Below, piece after piece: positions 35,031 through 47,100 of a DNA stretch of 64,000 nucleotides (position 1 is the stretch's first letter; every line of letters begins with the position of its first letter). The notes under the pieces are model-generated. The model saw only the letters and a list, made by a program, of their open reading frames with translations. It was not told where the DNA came from and searched no databases. This DNA comes from Ricinus communis. Taxonomy: Eukaryota; Streptophyta; Magnoliopsida; Malpighiales; Euphorbiaceae. The stretch spans positions 2,728,001 to 2,792,000 of the forward strand of contig NC_063263.1 in NCBI RefSeq assembly GCF_019578655.1. The letters are read 5' to 3'. Made by a program: the position numbers and the translations under genes.

Positions 35031-35697
35031 TGTTACGATCCGATCTGTGGGCCCGTGACCAGCATAATAATTATTGCACAACCACTCATAATTAATTTGC
35101 TGGCATCGAAATTAATTATTCACAGCCACAATCTCCAAACTAAAACATAATTAATCGCACAATTAAATTTATGATGTTTACAATTAAGCTAACAATTAAT
35201 TAAATCAAATTAAATTAAATTAAATTATTTATAACTAAAAATTAATGGTAATAATATTTTCTAAAATTTTTAAATAATTTTAAAGATCCAAATAAACTTT
35301 ATCAAGCCTAAAAATCTAAAATTTGGACATCCAGAAAATACTTTTGGATTCGCATTCCGACGCCATTGACCTTACCAGCTTTCGAGCCCTAGTGTTTTTC
35401 AGACGCACAGATTTTAGATTTTTGGACTCGATAAAATTTATTTGGACCTTAAAAATTATTTAAGAATTTTAGAAATATTATTACCATTAATTATTAATTT
35501 TAAATAACTTAATTTAATTTGATTTCGTTTAATTGTTAGCTTAATTGTAAACATCATAAATTTAATTGTGCGATTAATTATTTTTCGATTTAGAGATTGT
35601 GGCTGTGAATAATTAATTTCGATGCCAGCAAATTAATTCTAAATGGTTGTGCAATAATAATTATGCCGGTCATGGGCCCGTAGATCAGGTTATGACA
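35031..35697. repeat. Large near-perfect palindrome at the gypsy 5' LTR position
   Basis: The left arm (about 35031-35345) and the right arm (about 35393-35697) are reverse complements with few mismatches, around a loop of about 47 bases. Shared arm landmarks are GGGCCCGTGACC, TTATTGCACAACC, AATTTGCTGGCATCGAAATT, TTCACAGCCACAATCTC and TTTATGATGTTTACAATTAA. Both outer ends carry the TGTYAYRACCTGATCT motif of the gypsy LTR end, and the left end abuts the primer-binding site. Beyond the outer about 30 bp it does not match the 3' LTR at 29003. Confidence 0.9.
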
Positions 35698-35714
35698 TCA
35701 ATGGCAAGTACACA

Positions 35715-36090
35715 TATATAAACTCATTAGAGAGCAAAAATAAATAAGCTTATTAGAGTATAGAAATAAACAAGCTCATTGGAGAGCAAAAATATACAAG
35801 CTCATTGGAGAGTAGAAATACACAAGCTTATTAGAGAGTTAAAATACACAAGCTCATTGGAGAATAAAGATACACAAATTCATTAGAGAATAGAAATAAA
35901 CAAGCTCATTATAGAGTATAAATACATAAGTTCATTGCAGAATAGACATGCCCAAGCCTATTGGAGAACATAAATAAATAAATTCATTGAAGAAAAATAT
36001 AGTAGACAAGTTCATTGAAGAGTAGAAATATACAAGCTCAATAGAGAGCAAAAATATATACTCATTAAAGATGAGGAATATAATGAATAT
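35715..36090. repeat. 26-bp minisatellite, block 3 (about 14 copies)
   Basis: Same unit as blocks 1 and 2 (AAGCTCATTGGAGAGCAAAA etc.), resuming just after the gypsy element and decaying past 36090. Confidence 0.9.
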
Positions 36091-36299
36091 ATAAGAGAGA
36101 GTATGAGATTTAATCATCTAAAAATATTAAATAAGCTCCAAGGAGAGTATAAGACTTATACATCCAAAGTAGTGAACAAATTCTAAGGAAAGCATCTTGA
36201 CGAACAATATCCTTTTAAGCTTGCTAACCAATCTCCTCAATATCAAGATTACTCAGAAAGTTAAGTACCGAATATAAATACTCTCTCATTAAAGGAGGA

Positions 36300-36850
36300 A
36301 CTAATTAGGACCAATCAGAATATACTAAGCAAACTATATTGAACACATATATAATAATGGTCGAGCATATTAAGCCAAGTACATATTGATAACAAAGTAG
36401 ACTATGACGAGCACAAAGTGTCAAACAATGCAAGCTTAAGGTGGTCAAAGGCATATTAGGATTACGCATCCTATTAAAGAGTAATATTACTCTCAGTAGG
36501 AGTTATGTTGAATAAAGAATTTATATTTTTCTATTAGGACAAGTACTACCGCTTATGATACTCTAGCTAAAATAAGAAAGAACAATCCAATTAGAACTGT
36601 AAATTTTTTAAAATGTTAACAAGATTCAAGATTTATAGGTAGGAGTCTATAAAAAGGTATGAGCATAAGACTATTACACGATTTTTCACTCTTTTCTATT
36701 ATTAAGGTTTCTTTATTGACTTAGCCATCAGAATGAGTGATCGAACAATCCAATTCGATACATTGCTAATATCTTTCCAGAAATTTAGGAATTCAAGTTA
36801 ACCAAGAGATAATTATTGATAGTTGGCCTTTGTTTTATTAGTTATCAATA
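36300..36850 (+). repeat. Direct repeat copy A (possible 5' LTR of an old element)
   Basis: Shares an ordered series of landmarks with 39945-40450: ACCAATCAGAATATACTAAG, GACGAGCACAAAGTG, ATTAGGATTACGCATCCTAT, a TATA-like CTATAAAAAGG, GAGTGATCGAACAA and AGATAATTATTGATAGTTG. The copies are about 3.6 kb apart in the same orientation. The TATA-like element suggests plus orientation. Ends are approximate. Confidence 0.6.
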
Positions 36851-39800
36851 TCAAAAGAAGTTAATCATGTATTCATATATAATAACTTAAAATGGGAAAC
36901 AACAAAGTAATTGGTTATATGTTATTAGGAAGTGGAGATCTTTAGGAGATGTTATTGAAGATATTTGCATATTGTCAGGAGAAGAGTTTATAAAAGTTAT
37001 ATGAGAAAAATAGAGGTGAAGAAAGAAGAGTGAAATTGTTATAAGCACGTTCAAGACATAAAAGCACATTCAAGATATACAAGATGGTGGAGCATATTGA
37101 GAAGCAAGTCAAGTTATGAAGATAGTTCAAGGATAATCACTAAATTTTGAAGCTCTATAAATAGAAGAAGCCCCATAAGAGAGTAAACTCGAGTAAAATT
37201 AAATTAGTAGACCCACAACTTATTTATCAATATTTACTTTATGAAATTCTTAGCATTTATTTCTATAGTACAACAAAGCTTTCAAATTTACTTTTATGCA
37301 ATCAAATCATTAGCTTTATAATTTATTACTTTCAAATCTTTTAGCTTTCAAACTTTGTATCTTTCACATTCTCAACTTTTAATTTATTGAAATATGTCTT
37401 GTGACCTACTTTTCACGGTTGAATGCAATTTCTCAGCTCATTTTAATTACTTTTACCTCAATCAATTAAGCATGTTTATCACAAATATTTCATTTTTGGT
37501 CTAATTCTTTGAGTTTAACATTTAATATTAGTACATTAGCTCAATTTCCACAAGCTCCTTACTTTTAATTTTTATCAAATTAATTCTTTAGCTTATTGAT
37601 TTTAGTATTCTTAGCATTTAAATTAATCCTTAGTCAATTTCTTTTAATTTACTAATTGATATATCTTTTAGATTTAAAAGATTGCATCAATTTAGCATTC
37701 AAAACAGTTTAAATCCTTTTATTTTTCATACAATTTTATGTTTTAAAAGTTAGAAAGTATAATTTTACACTTGTTATACATGTAATATATATTAATTGAG
37801 GTATTTTTACTTTGGCATGCTCAGTGATTGTGATCCCATGTGAAAAGACTAATAATTGTCATAATTCATAACAACCATAATAACAATTTTGGCACACTCA
37901 ATGGAGCAATATTTTCAAAATATATCATCAGAATTAACCGATATTTTGTGATGAGTAATACGTCGAGTCTTAGAATATGGAAGATGTCATTAAAATAGAA
38001 ACATATAAAACTTACGTTCCTTACATAGAGCATATCGAACAACACTTTACACCACATGATGTACATTATAATGACATGAATGATGACACATATATAGAAT
38101 GGGATCCATATGCTTAAAGAATTCACATGCAGGATTAGAAAATTGAATAAATCTCAATAAAACCTATTGTTAGTAGGTTAGATAAAATTTCTTTACCTTC
38201 TACCGGTGATGCTTTTTGTATGGTGAATTTTGTCAAGATTCTTAAAATATAAGAAGAGACCTTCTCCAAGGAATAAAAAAGTCAAAGGATATTGGTAGAA
38301 AGCACGAGAGGTAGTCCTAAAAATATCTAATCTTGCTATCAAATAATCAATATACTTAAAGAACTTATAAAGAAACACAATTATGCCTCTACCTAACTGA
38401 ACTTCAATAATAGAGTCCAAGTAATTATTTTTAGGTCTTCAACACAAGTTTTGGAGGAACTCAGAGACAACCCATAAGGATTTTCAAAGACATTCCTTAA
38501 GAGAATAATGATAATGATTATTATCAAGTTTAGAAGAAATGTAAAGTACAACATAATAAATAATAAACTCAAAGCACATCAATAAAATAAAGAATCAACT
38601 CATTTTTTTCACACACTGCAAGATGATGGTTGCCACATTGACGGACCTATAGATCCTCAGTAAAGTCATATGATTTCTTTTGTTATACATAAAGTTAAAG
38701 AATCTAATAAATTTCCACTTGAACTTTGGGAACAGTTCTTAGAAATTTTTCTAAGAAGACTTTAACTTACAATGTATTTAGACTGAGGAGGACTATCAAC
38801 TATTCTACACGACCGAAAGATTCACACAAAAAATAGCCACTATAAGTAAACTTATGAATTCTCCACAAACTTCTGGAGTTATTTCACCTTTTACTACAAT
38901 CTTGAATTAAAAGAGATAAAAGATATGTAAATATAATACTTTTTGTGAACTGCACATAACATTAACATAAAAATCAATCTATAATCTTTTTTAATCTACT
39001 AACCTTATCCAACAAACCTCAGATCATTGATGATAAATCATTGAATGTCTTCATCAAAAAATCTATACGCCAAAATATATCTACCCAAAAGTCTCTGAAA
39101 GAATTAAAGCATTCATGAATCAACAACATAATCAATAACAAAAGAAGAAGAAAAAGAAAAGGAAGAAGAAGAATATAAATTACTGAATAATTAATAACAT
39201 CAAAGACAAAAGCTGTAAGAATTTAATGATTCATTTTTATTGACCGAAGTCATTGTCATTAAACGCATGCCTATTAAACCAACTTGAACCTGCTTTTTAT
39301 AAAATCATTGCTACGTATACCTGTTAAACCAACAAAATTATTGGCATTTGCTCAAGAATCTCACATACCCTTTAAACTAATTTGAATCTATAAACACGAC
39401 TGTTATTAATGGTATTGGACAAAGCTATTGAAAAAGCTCTTGTTGCTACTAACTGATGTTATTCATCCATCAAAAGATAGTGACCTCATTGTTGAGCTCT
39501 TTTCTAAAGCTGTTGATTCTCTCTACGAAAGTGGCAGTGGAACTAGAAATAATGGCCATTTCTTAGAGCGATGGTGGTTCTAGCTCTTCTTTTGCCATCG
39601 GTGATAGATTTGAAGAGAGATTTTTTTTAAGCTGCCATGCATGATTATTAATATAAAAATAAAAATAATTAACTTAGTGCAATAGCACCATCATCAATAT
39701 CTTCTTCAATATAACTTCTTGGAAAAGAAGAGTCTCTCGATTAAGCTTATCTTTTTTTTATTAGTAATCACCGAGATGATTTTATTTATTTATTTAAATA

Positions 39801-39944
39801 TGCATTTATTTCCACAACTTAAAGTACTAAGGTCATAATTTTTCATTTAAAAAATTATTCACTTAAAGAAAAAAATTATTACATAGTAATTTATATTGTA
39901 AAAATAGCATTACCTAATTTAATTATAAATAAAAAAGATGTTAG
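36851..39944. other. Interior of the direct-repeat pair; no recognisable coding
   Basis: AT-rich with no long open frame. A strong TATA-like TCTATAAATAGAAG is at about 37150-37163 ahead of a purine-rich leader. No gag, pol or cellular domain was recognised in any frame, so the class of the putative element is unknown. Confidence 0.4.
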
Positions 39945-40450
39945 AAGTAATCATATATTGGTTAATGATAACCAAACAGGTTATACTGAGCATAAAATAA
40001 TAGTTGAGCAGATTGTGTAGAGCAAACAATGATAGCGGAGCAAACTATGTCGAGCACAAAATGCCTAGTCAATCAGATTTGACTCAGTCATGATCTTATT
40101 AGGATTATACATCCTATTAATAACAAATTTTCTAAGAAGATAAGTAAATATCTTAGAAATATAATATATGAGAGATGAACAATCCAAGCTGGATTGATAG
40201 TTCTTATAAAGATTGTTCTATTCCAATTAAGACAAGGATGATTTCAAAGCCCATATAAAGATGTGATTATAATAACACCAAGTACATAATTCAATTGAAT
40301 TTTATTTTAAAAGTATTTTTACTTATTTATCAAAGTGAGTGGTCAAACAACACCATTAAATACTCTTACGAAGATCTTTGCAGGAGCTTAAGTGAACCAA
40401 AAAATCGTTATTGATAGTTGACCATTTTTTGACCAATATCAGTTAATATT
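39945..40450 (+). repeat. Direct repeat copy B (possible 3' LTR of an old element)
   Basis: Counterpart of 36300-36850: ACCAAACAGGTTATACTGAG, GTCGAGCACAAAATG, ATTAGGATTATACATCCTAT, CCATATAAAGATG, GAGTGGTCAAACAA and ATCGTTATTGATAGTTGACC. The copies have diverged by substitutions and small indels, so the duplication is old. Confidence 0.6.
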
Positions 40451-40685
40451 TTTAAATGGACTCTTGCATTAATTAATAGATCAACAATATTAATTTTTTG
40501 GATCTAAGTAAAAAGTATTAAACGTTGGATACTAATTGCACTTTACAAGTAAAGATCAAGGGCTTATCCATATTTAGCCTAAATATGCTGTAGATTTCTG
40601 GTTTTCTTCTGCCGCCGAGAAACCACTATTAGTTGATGTCTTTTGGCAAATAAAAAAAAAACAAAGCAAAGCAGAAGAGAGAGAA

Positions 40686-43600
40686 ATGGCGCTGTGGTTG
40701 GAAGCAGGCTCCGAACCCACAACAGAAAGTGAGATTGCCGACCTTGAAGCTATCAACGCCATTAAAGAATCTGCTGCTCTTGAACTTAAGGTCCTCTCCC
40801 TATTTCTTTTTTCTTGTCTGGTCTTTCACGAAGTTTAATGCTTTTGCACTCTGTGAACTATATGTTTTCAAGCGTAGTCTTTAATGGGTAAGCTTCAAAT
40901 GTGCGCATTTTGGCTGGAAAAAAAAAACAGTAAAGATCATTTCTTTGATCAAGCTTTGAAATAATTAAAACTTCTCATTTCTAAATAAAACATTTCTTTT
41001 TATCTTTAATGATTCTTGTGTTTATATATGTGGCAGGAGCAAGGTAACAAATATGTAAAGATGGGCAAAAAGCATTATTCTAATGCTATTGATTGTTACA
41101 CAAGGGCAATTAATCAGAAAGTTCTAAGTGACTCTGAAAATTCCATGATTTATTCAAATAGAGCTCATGTAAATCTATTGTTAGGCAATTATAGACGTGC
41201 TCTTAGTGATGCTGAGGAGGCAATTAAACTGTGTGCAACTAATGTGAAGGTAGTTATTAGTTATTTCTTTCTTTGTGTTAGTATTAATTGACTTGTCTCA
41301 TGATTTCTCTCTTCTTCTTTTTTATTTTTTTTTTTTTTGTGCCTTGATGTTTTAAGTAGGCACTATATCGAGCTGCCAAAGCATCTTTATTATTGAATTT
41401 GCTGACAGAGGCAAAATCTTATAGTGAAAAGGGACTAAAGGAAGATCCAAATAATGAAGAATTGAAAAAGTTTGTTAGTCAGATAACTTCACTGAAAGTG
41501 GAACAGGATAAGCGTGAAGCTGAAGTTTCTAAGGCTGTATCAGATGCTAAGGTTTGGAAATTTGTATTTTGTCTGCAAATATTTTATTTTAGTAGAAATA
41601 TAGAGGTTCACACCCTTGTATTTATTGAAATTTGAAAATGTTCAGGACCTTCTTTCTGCAATTGAAGATAGAGGCTTAAGGATTGAAAAGGCTATGTTTC
41701 GAGAACTTATTGGATTAAGGAAACCGGTATTAGATAAAAATAAAATCCTTCATTGGCCAGTTCTTCTTCTATATCCCGAAGTTATGTCCAGCGACTTTAT
41801 TGAAGACTTCTGTGAGATGGACATGTTTTCTGCTCATCTTGACATGATATCCACATTTTAGACTTCTTTTAATGCTCCAATCGATTTGTAATTTTGGTTT
41901 TGATATTTCATATTCTGTGGCCTTAAGAGTTATTGCACATGTTATATCCTTAGCTTTCACACATGTTTTCAGAAAGTTCTCCATTACTACAATGGGATAC
42001 GGAAAACAAGTATACTCGTGAAGCTATTGAACTCTACTATGAAGTAAGCTTTTGTAATTTTTTGGTTTTTTCTTTTAATTTTCAATATTACAAGTTTTTG
42101 GAGAAAGAATCAAGGTCTTTCACTTTGACTGGTGTTCATCATAATGTGGAATGTCCAACATTACGAAAGCAAGTTCTCTTGATTTCTGGGTATGTCATGT
42201 GCTGCAGTATATGGGAATTTATTGGCTGTCCAAATCAATATTATTTGTGTTTTACCAAAGATTTGTGTAAGTTTATGAAGGTTATAACTGTTACTAATTT
42301 ATGAAATTTTAGATTTTGAATTAAGAAGTATAGCTAAATGGTCTAATATGAGATTTCAGACATTGAACATGTACAGAATATAGCAAGGAAAAAAGATTTA
42401 CGATGTTCCTTCTCTTTCTTCAGAGGTGTGCTTGAATATAAATATTATTTTGTTCAGTGACTTATTTGAGTGCAAGTATGTTGACTTGTGCCATAGAAAT
42501 GTTATATATTATAAAACATCTGCACAACATAGTTTTATGTGTATGAAAGCCTCTCAATTCCATCTTTTTATAGGCTTCTCTAAGTCCATAAGCTGTTTAT
42601 TAAAATGATGAGGATATCTGGCGAATTCTGATTGATATTGTCAAATATAAGGGAATGCTTGCCGATCTAATTTATGTTTGTAACTTATGGTTGGGGAAGG
42701 ATCCATCATCATTGTTGCTTATGCGGGCAGGGATACTCTCTGACAGGCAAGCATATGCAGCCATGAACATGACAATTAGAAATATTCTGGATTTGCTAAC
42801 ATCTTTGTATCTCAAACTGATAAGCTGTTGCCAATGATCAGTTCCTGTGATCTATATTTGCTTCTAATGTGCAAGTACTGTTCATGTAAATTTGCTGAAC
42901 TTGTTAGGTTTTGGATGTATTGTTCTTTTCCTCAGAAACCTAAATGTCGAGTGTGCTAAGGTAACTTTCTCGAAGATGTTATCATAAATATCATGCTGGT
43001 GTGTGCATTGCAGCATAATCCAAAGTAACAAGGCATTTTGCACTGCCCACAGCCCGCCTGTTGTTAAACATCATAGTACTGTTTGGATTTTTGAGTATTA
43101 CAACAAAATATTATGCTGAAGGATGTCAATTTTAAATCTCTTAATGGTCTGTAGGCGATTGCCTGTGTAAAAAAGCTCATATTGGAAATCTGATTCTGTT
43201 CTATATGTGTAGCAGCACTTTTATCTGTATCTTTATTTCTAGCATCTTGTATTTCTTCAATCCTAACTCCTTTCTTCTTGATTTCTCAGGCTAGTTCTGG
43301 AGTTTGTCTATCCAGGTTAAAAGTTCTAAATTATCTACTAGAAGGGACTGTAGGTGCTAACACAGAAAGCACTGATGAAGAAAAGGATTTAACTGAGGTT
43401 TCTATTCATAGTAACATGGCAGGTAATGTGTTTTCTATTATGCCTTTTCCTGCTTTCTTTGCCAAGCACTTTTACCAGCTGTAATTTTTTGCAGTCCTCA
43501 TGCTCTTTGGCAATTTATGAGATTTGGAACTTCTTTGTTGTATAGGAATAAAACAGCAGCTTTTTCTGACCCATAGCCAATCCTTTCACTACTGATTGCT

Positions 43601-44168
43601 GCTTCTTAAGATGTAGTTCTTTCTCATTACATGAGCGTTCTTGCAGCTACTTGCATTTTTCTTATCTCTTATGCACATGCAGACATTATTCTGATGGTTA
43701 CTAATTATTTCTGTAGATTAATCCCTTCTATTATGCAAAATAGTACAGGTTCCGGATCATGTTTCTTTGATCCTTCATTCTGAATTTTGTTTTTTGTTTG
43801 TTTTTAGATGCTCCTTGAAATTAAGTTTTGAAGTTCTTAATATTGGTTATAATTTGCTTTTAGCACAAGATTATTTACCTGAACTTTTTGTCTCTAATTT
43901 CCTGAGGTGAAGGCTCTTCGAAATGGGTAAAAGTAAATGAAAAGAGAATGCTACATGATGTTCTAAAAGAACCCAACTTCACTGTCTCTGGAATTCCAGG
44001 TCTGACTTCAGTTTCTTAACAACGTTATGCATTGGCAAAATGCCTCTTAATATTGTTTATTGGTCATTTACGCATTTGATACCCATGTTTGCAGTTTTTT
44101 ATGTCGTTTCAAAAATCTCAAGCTTTTATAAAAAGTTCATAACTGGTAAATGGGCTCTTCCACTATGA
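40686..44168 (+). CDS. TTC4/Cns1-type TPR co-chaperone of Hsp90/Hsp70
   Basis: Exons: 40686..40790, 41037..41249, 41360..41551, 41646..41846, 41963..42043, 43290..43422, 43913..43999, 44095..44168 (1086 nt, 361 aa), all in frame. Residues about 35-150 hold three TPR motifs (EQGNKYVKMGKKHYSNAIDC, YSNRAHVNLLLGNYRRALSD, ALYRAAKASLLLNLLTEAKS), the Hsp90/Hsp70 tail-binding clamp type. A Lys/Glu-rich helix follows. The C-terminal TTC4/Cns1 wheel-type domain runs to the end (AHLDMMFSESSPLLQW, LEGTVGANTES, FYVVSKISSFYKKFITGKWA, ending LPL). Intron 4 begins ATATCC and ends AC, and joining there restores the conserved HLDMMFSE. The family acts as an Hsp90/Hsp70 co-chaperone; in yeast Cns1 is essential. 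Cytosolic, no targeting signal. Confidence 0.92.
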
Positions 44169-47100
44169 GAGGATCTGAAAGCACTGTGCTGTTGCTGCCT
44201 TCTCAAGGTTATTGAATAGGTCTGTTAAAACGATCGAGCAGAAGACTCTCAGTGGCTCCCGGATATGAGTTATGATGTTCACTGGCAAGAAAAATGTGTA
44301 AATCTTAAAAATTTTATGCACCAGATGCATCACTGCGTCCACCAGGAGACCTGCATTAGTAGCATCAAATATCAGTTGTTCAGGTTATCCTGCAACTAAC
44401 ATTCTCTGTTGTATCAATTTCAATGCTGGTTTCGTTACCGATGAAGAAAGATTACCTGAAAAGAACTAATTTAATTTTCATATTGCGGTTTATTGAATTG
44501 GTCAGGTAAGATTTCTTACAGGCTGGCTAATCTGCTGCTTCATTCTTTTGTTACAATCATCGTTATAGAGGGAAATCTGGCAAAACAGTCAGTATTGCGC
44601 ATACAATTTAGTTTGGTTAATAAATAAAAGATTTATGATTTTTATAAAAAAAAAATAGAAAAATAAAATTATAATTACAAACCACCCTAAGAAAAACATC
44701 AAGACTGGATATCATGACCAGAAAATGCTAAACATCCATATTTATTGGTTTAAAATTTTATTCACATAATGTGGCATATATAATATTTTTATAAAATTAT
44801 TTTTTAATGTTTTTGAAATTAAAATATGGTTTTATAAAAATATTATATTAACACAAATAAATTGATTCATATCCCAAATGTGAAGGCATGAATGATTTTC
44901 ATTTTATATGAATGTGTTACATAATTCCATAAATTAAAATACCCCACCAAATGATTTTATATTTTGATTTTTTTTGTATTACTTAATTAGAGAAGAAAAA
45001 ACCCTCATAGAATTTAAAATTTCGATTAAAATAATTATTTTTTTGAGCTAAATACATTGTTATAATATAAAATTGGAAGTTGGAAATGAGGTTTTCTAAG
45101 AGTTAGGCCCACAACAGCTGAAGATGCACATGCAAATTTTAGGCATTTAGTGTGAATGACCCATTTAAAGAGAGTGTAGTGTGTAATTAAAAATATTTAT
45201 ACCTTTGACTCTGTTACAAAGTTGAATTACAATTTCTATTGTGTCATGCACGTGAATCACATCATCCCCACCCACACGCATGTTCATATTACGCAATTCT
45301 CGCTTCCCATCATTATCCTTACCATCACGATTTTTTCTTTTTTTATTCAGTCCCTACCATCGCTATTAATTGATCGTCTGACCCGATTACGTATGTTATT
45401 ATTGTTATTATTTTAATAAAAAAAAGTTCCGATATAAACATCTTTATATACCACCATTATAAAAAATAAATTAATTAATTAAATCTAATATTTTAGATTA
45501 AGTCTTTTTTCTTTTTATTTTTTTATATCATTTTTTATATATTATTTAATGTATTAATTATATTAAAATATGAATAAACTTTTTTTAAAAATTATTTAAT
45601 ATACAAATGAGATCAATATTATAATATTACTGATATTACTACATATTAGAAAAATAAGTTAAAGCATGTAATTTTCGCTATACATATATATAATGTATGT
45701 TTATGAGTTATTAGTATTGCCATACATCTGAAATCCATTCACATGATTTAATTCACAATTTAAAATAATAAAAAATCAATGCAAATACAGAAATGCCCAT
45801 AAAAGTAAAAAACTGCACTAGTAACTATATATATATATGGGATGTTGCGACATCAATCATATGCGATCCCGTGGATTAATGGTGTTGATTTACTTAATCA
45901 AGCGAAACCATGACAAGCAATTGACGGTGAGGAAGACAGGGAATAATTTCCTTTTATCCTTCACGCTAACTGCTACTTCAGCATAGTCTAGTACAAGCAA
46001 TTGATCAGCTTTGTCTTGGCCCCTTGGGAATAATTATCATCAATTAAAAAACAAATTATTAAAATAAAAATGATATTATTTAATCATGGTTTTATTTTCT
46101 TAAAACCAAAAGACGTGGAGTGAGCAAATGCAGCGTTCCAATTTCTTTCTTTTTTTTTAATTATTATTCATCAAGGATTTTAATTATAATAAATAAATAA
46201 TTATATAAATGTAACCACCAAGTTTTAGTCTGGTAGCCAGATAATTAATGCCTCAAAAATAAAAAATAAAAAATCTTTAAATATAGTGGTTTATTTTTAA
46301 TTTAAAAAAAATGCTAACTATATTAGTGTTAAAAAATAAAATTATTTACCGATGTGTTTCATTAACTAATCATATATATTATTATGGACAATTTGTTTAC
46401 CCATGAGTTCCGCTAAAATTGTCTTTCTTTGAACTAACAAATAATAATCAAAATGAGTTTACATTTAAGTAGTCTTAAATGTGGAAGTTACACTCAACTT
46501 CATAATTGATTATTATTAGAAATCTGTGTTTAAGTAATATCAAAGGGCAATTACTAGTTAGGTGGGATTTTAACACTCTTATTCAATTACACAATTATAA
46601 TTGTCACTCACAACTTCATAAAACATGACATTTTTATTAATGAGTGGCATTTCTCGATTCCATAACAAAGCTTACATCACAAATCTAAAAATGGATGCAG
46701 AAATCAACTTCTTTATTTGTATATATTTATCTTTAATTTTATTATTTAACAGGTTATTCCTTGTAAATGCAATAATCATATATTACATATCAAACATTAC
46801 AGTATATGAGGTCCTCATGAATCTAGCTCATTTTACTAAAACCCAGCCATACTCCAAGTTATTAACCTAGCTTACTAATTAATTATGTACAAGCCTACTT
46901 AGTCTAACCGAATTACAAGTTATGTTTTGATTTCCAACCTTTAAGCCTAATGGATTACTTTTTATGAAAAGACTAATTTAGTAATATTAAATCTAATATG
47001 GCCCAATTAATTCAATTAAAACATGACAAAACTCACTAAGTTTATATAAATTTTAAATTTAGGCCTAATATACCATCTTCTTAATCTAATGGACTATAAT

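Larger units (their letters stand above)
29003..35697 (-). mobile_element. Decayed Ty3/gypsy LTR retrotransposon with nested insertions
   Basis: Minus-strand element. The outer end at 29003 reads TGTCATGACCTGATCTGTGG; the same 30-odd bases recur at 35031 beside the primer-binding site. In minus-strand order it has an initiator-Met-type PBS (about 35017-35030, TTGATATCAAAGCC), gag (34304-33987), a zinc knuckle (about 33750-33700), retropepsin DPGATHSF (about 33405), reverse transcriptase (33056-32274, FIDD active site), RNase H (31898-31497) and the integrase HHCC region (about 31290-31140). Integrase is cut at about 31075 and joined to LTR-like DNA reaching 29003. A Cassandra solo LTR is nested at 29195-29591. 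The element splits a 26-bp minisatellite, but no target duplication was recognised. Confidence 0.85.

Noticed and set aside
37140..37200. Endogenous pararetrovirus promoter suggested by the TATAAATAG motif and purine-rich leader
   Set aside because: No viral coding domain was recognised nearby; the motif alone is not enough.
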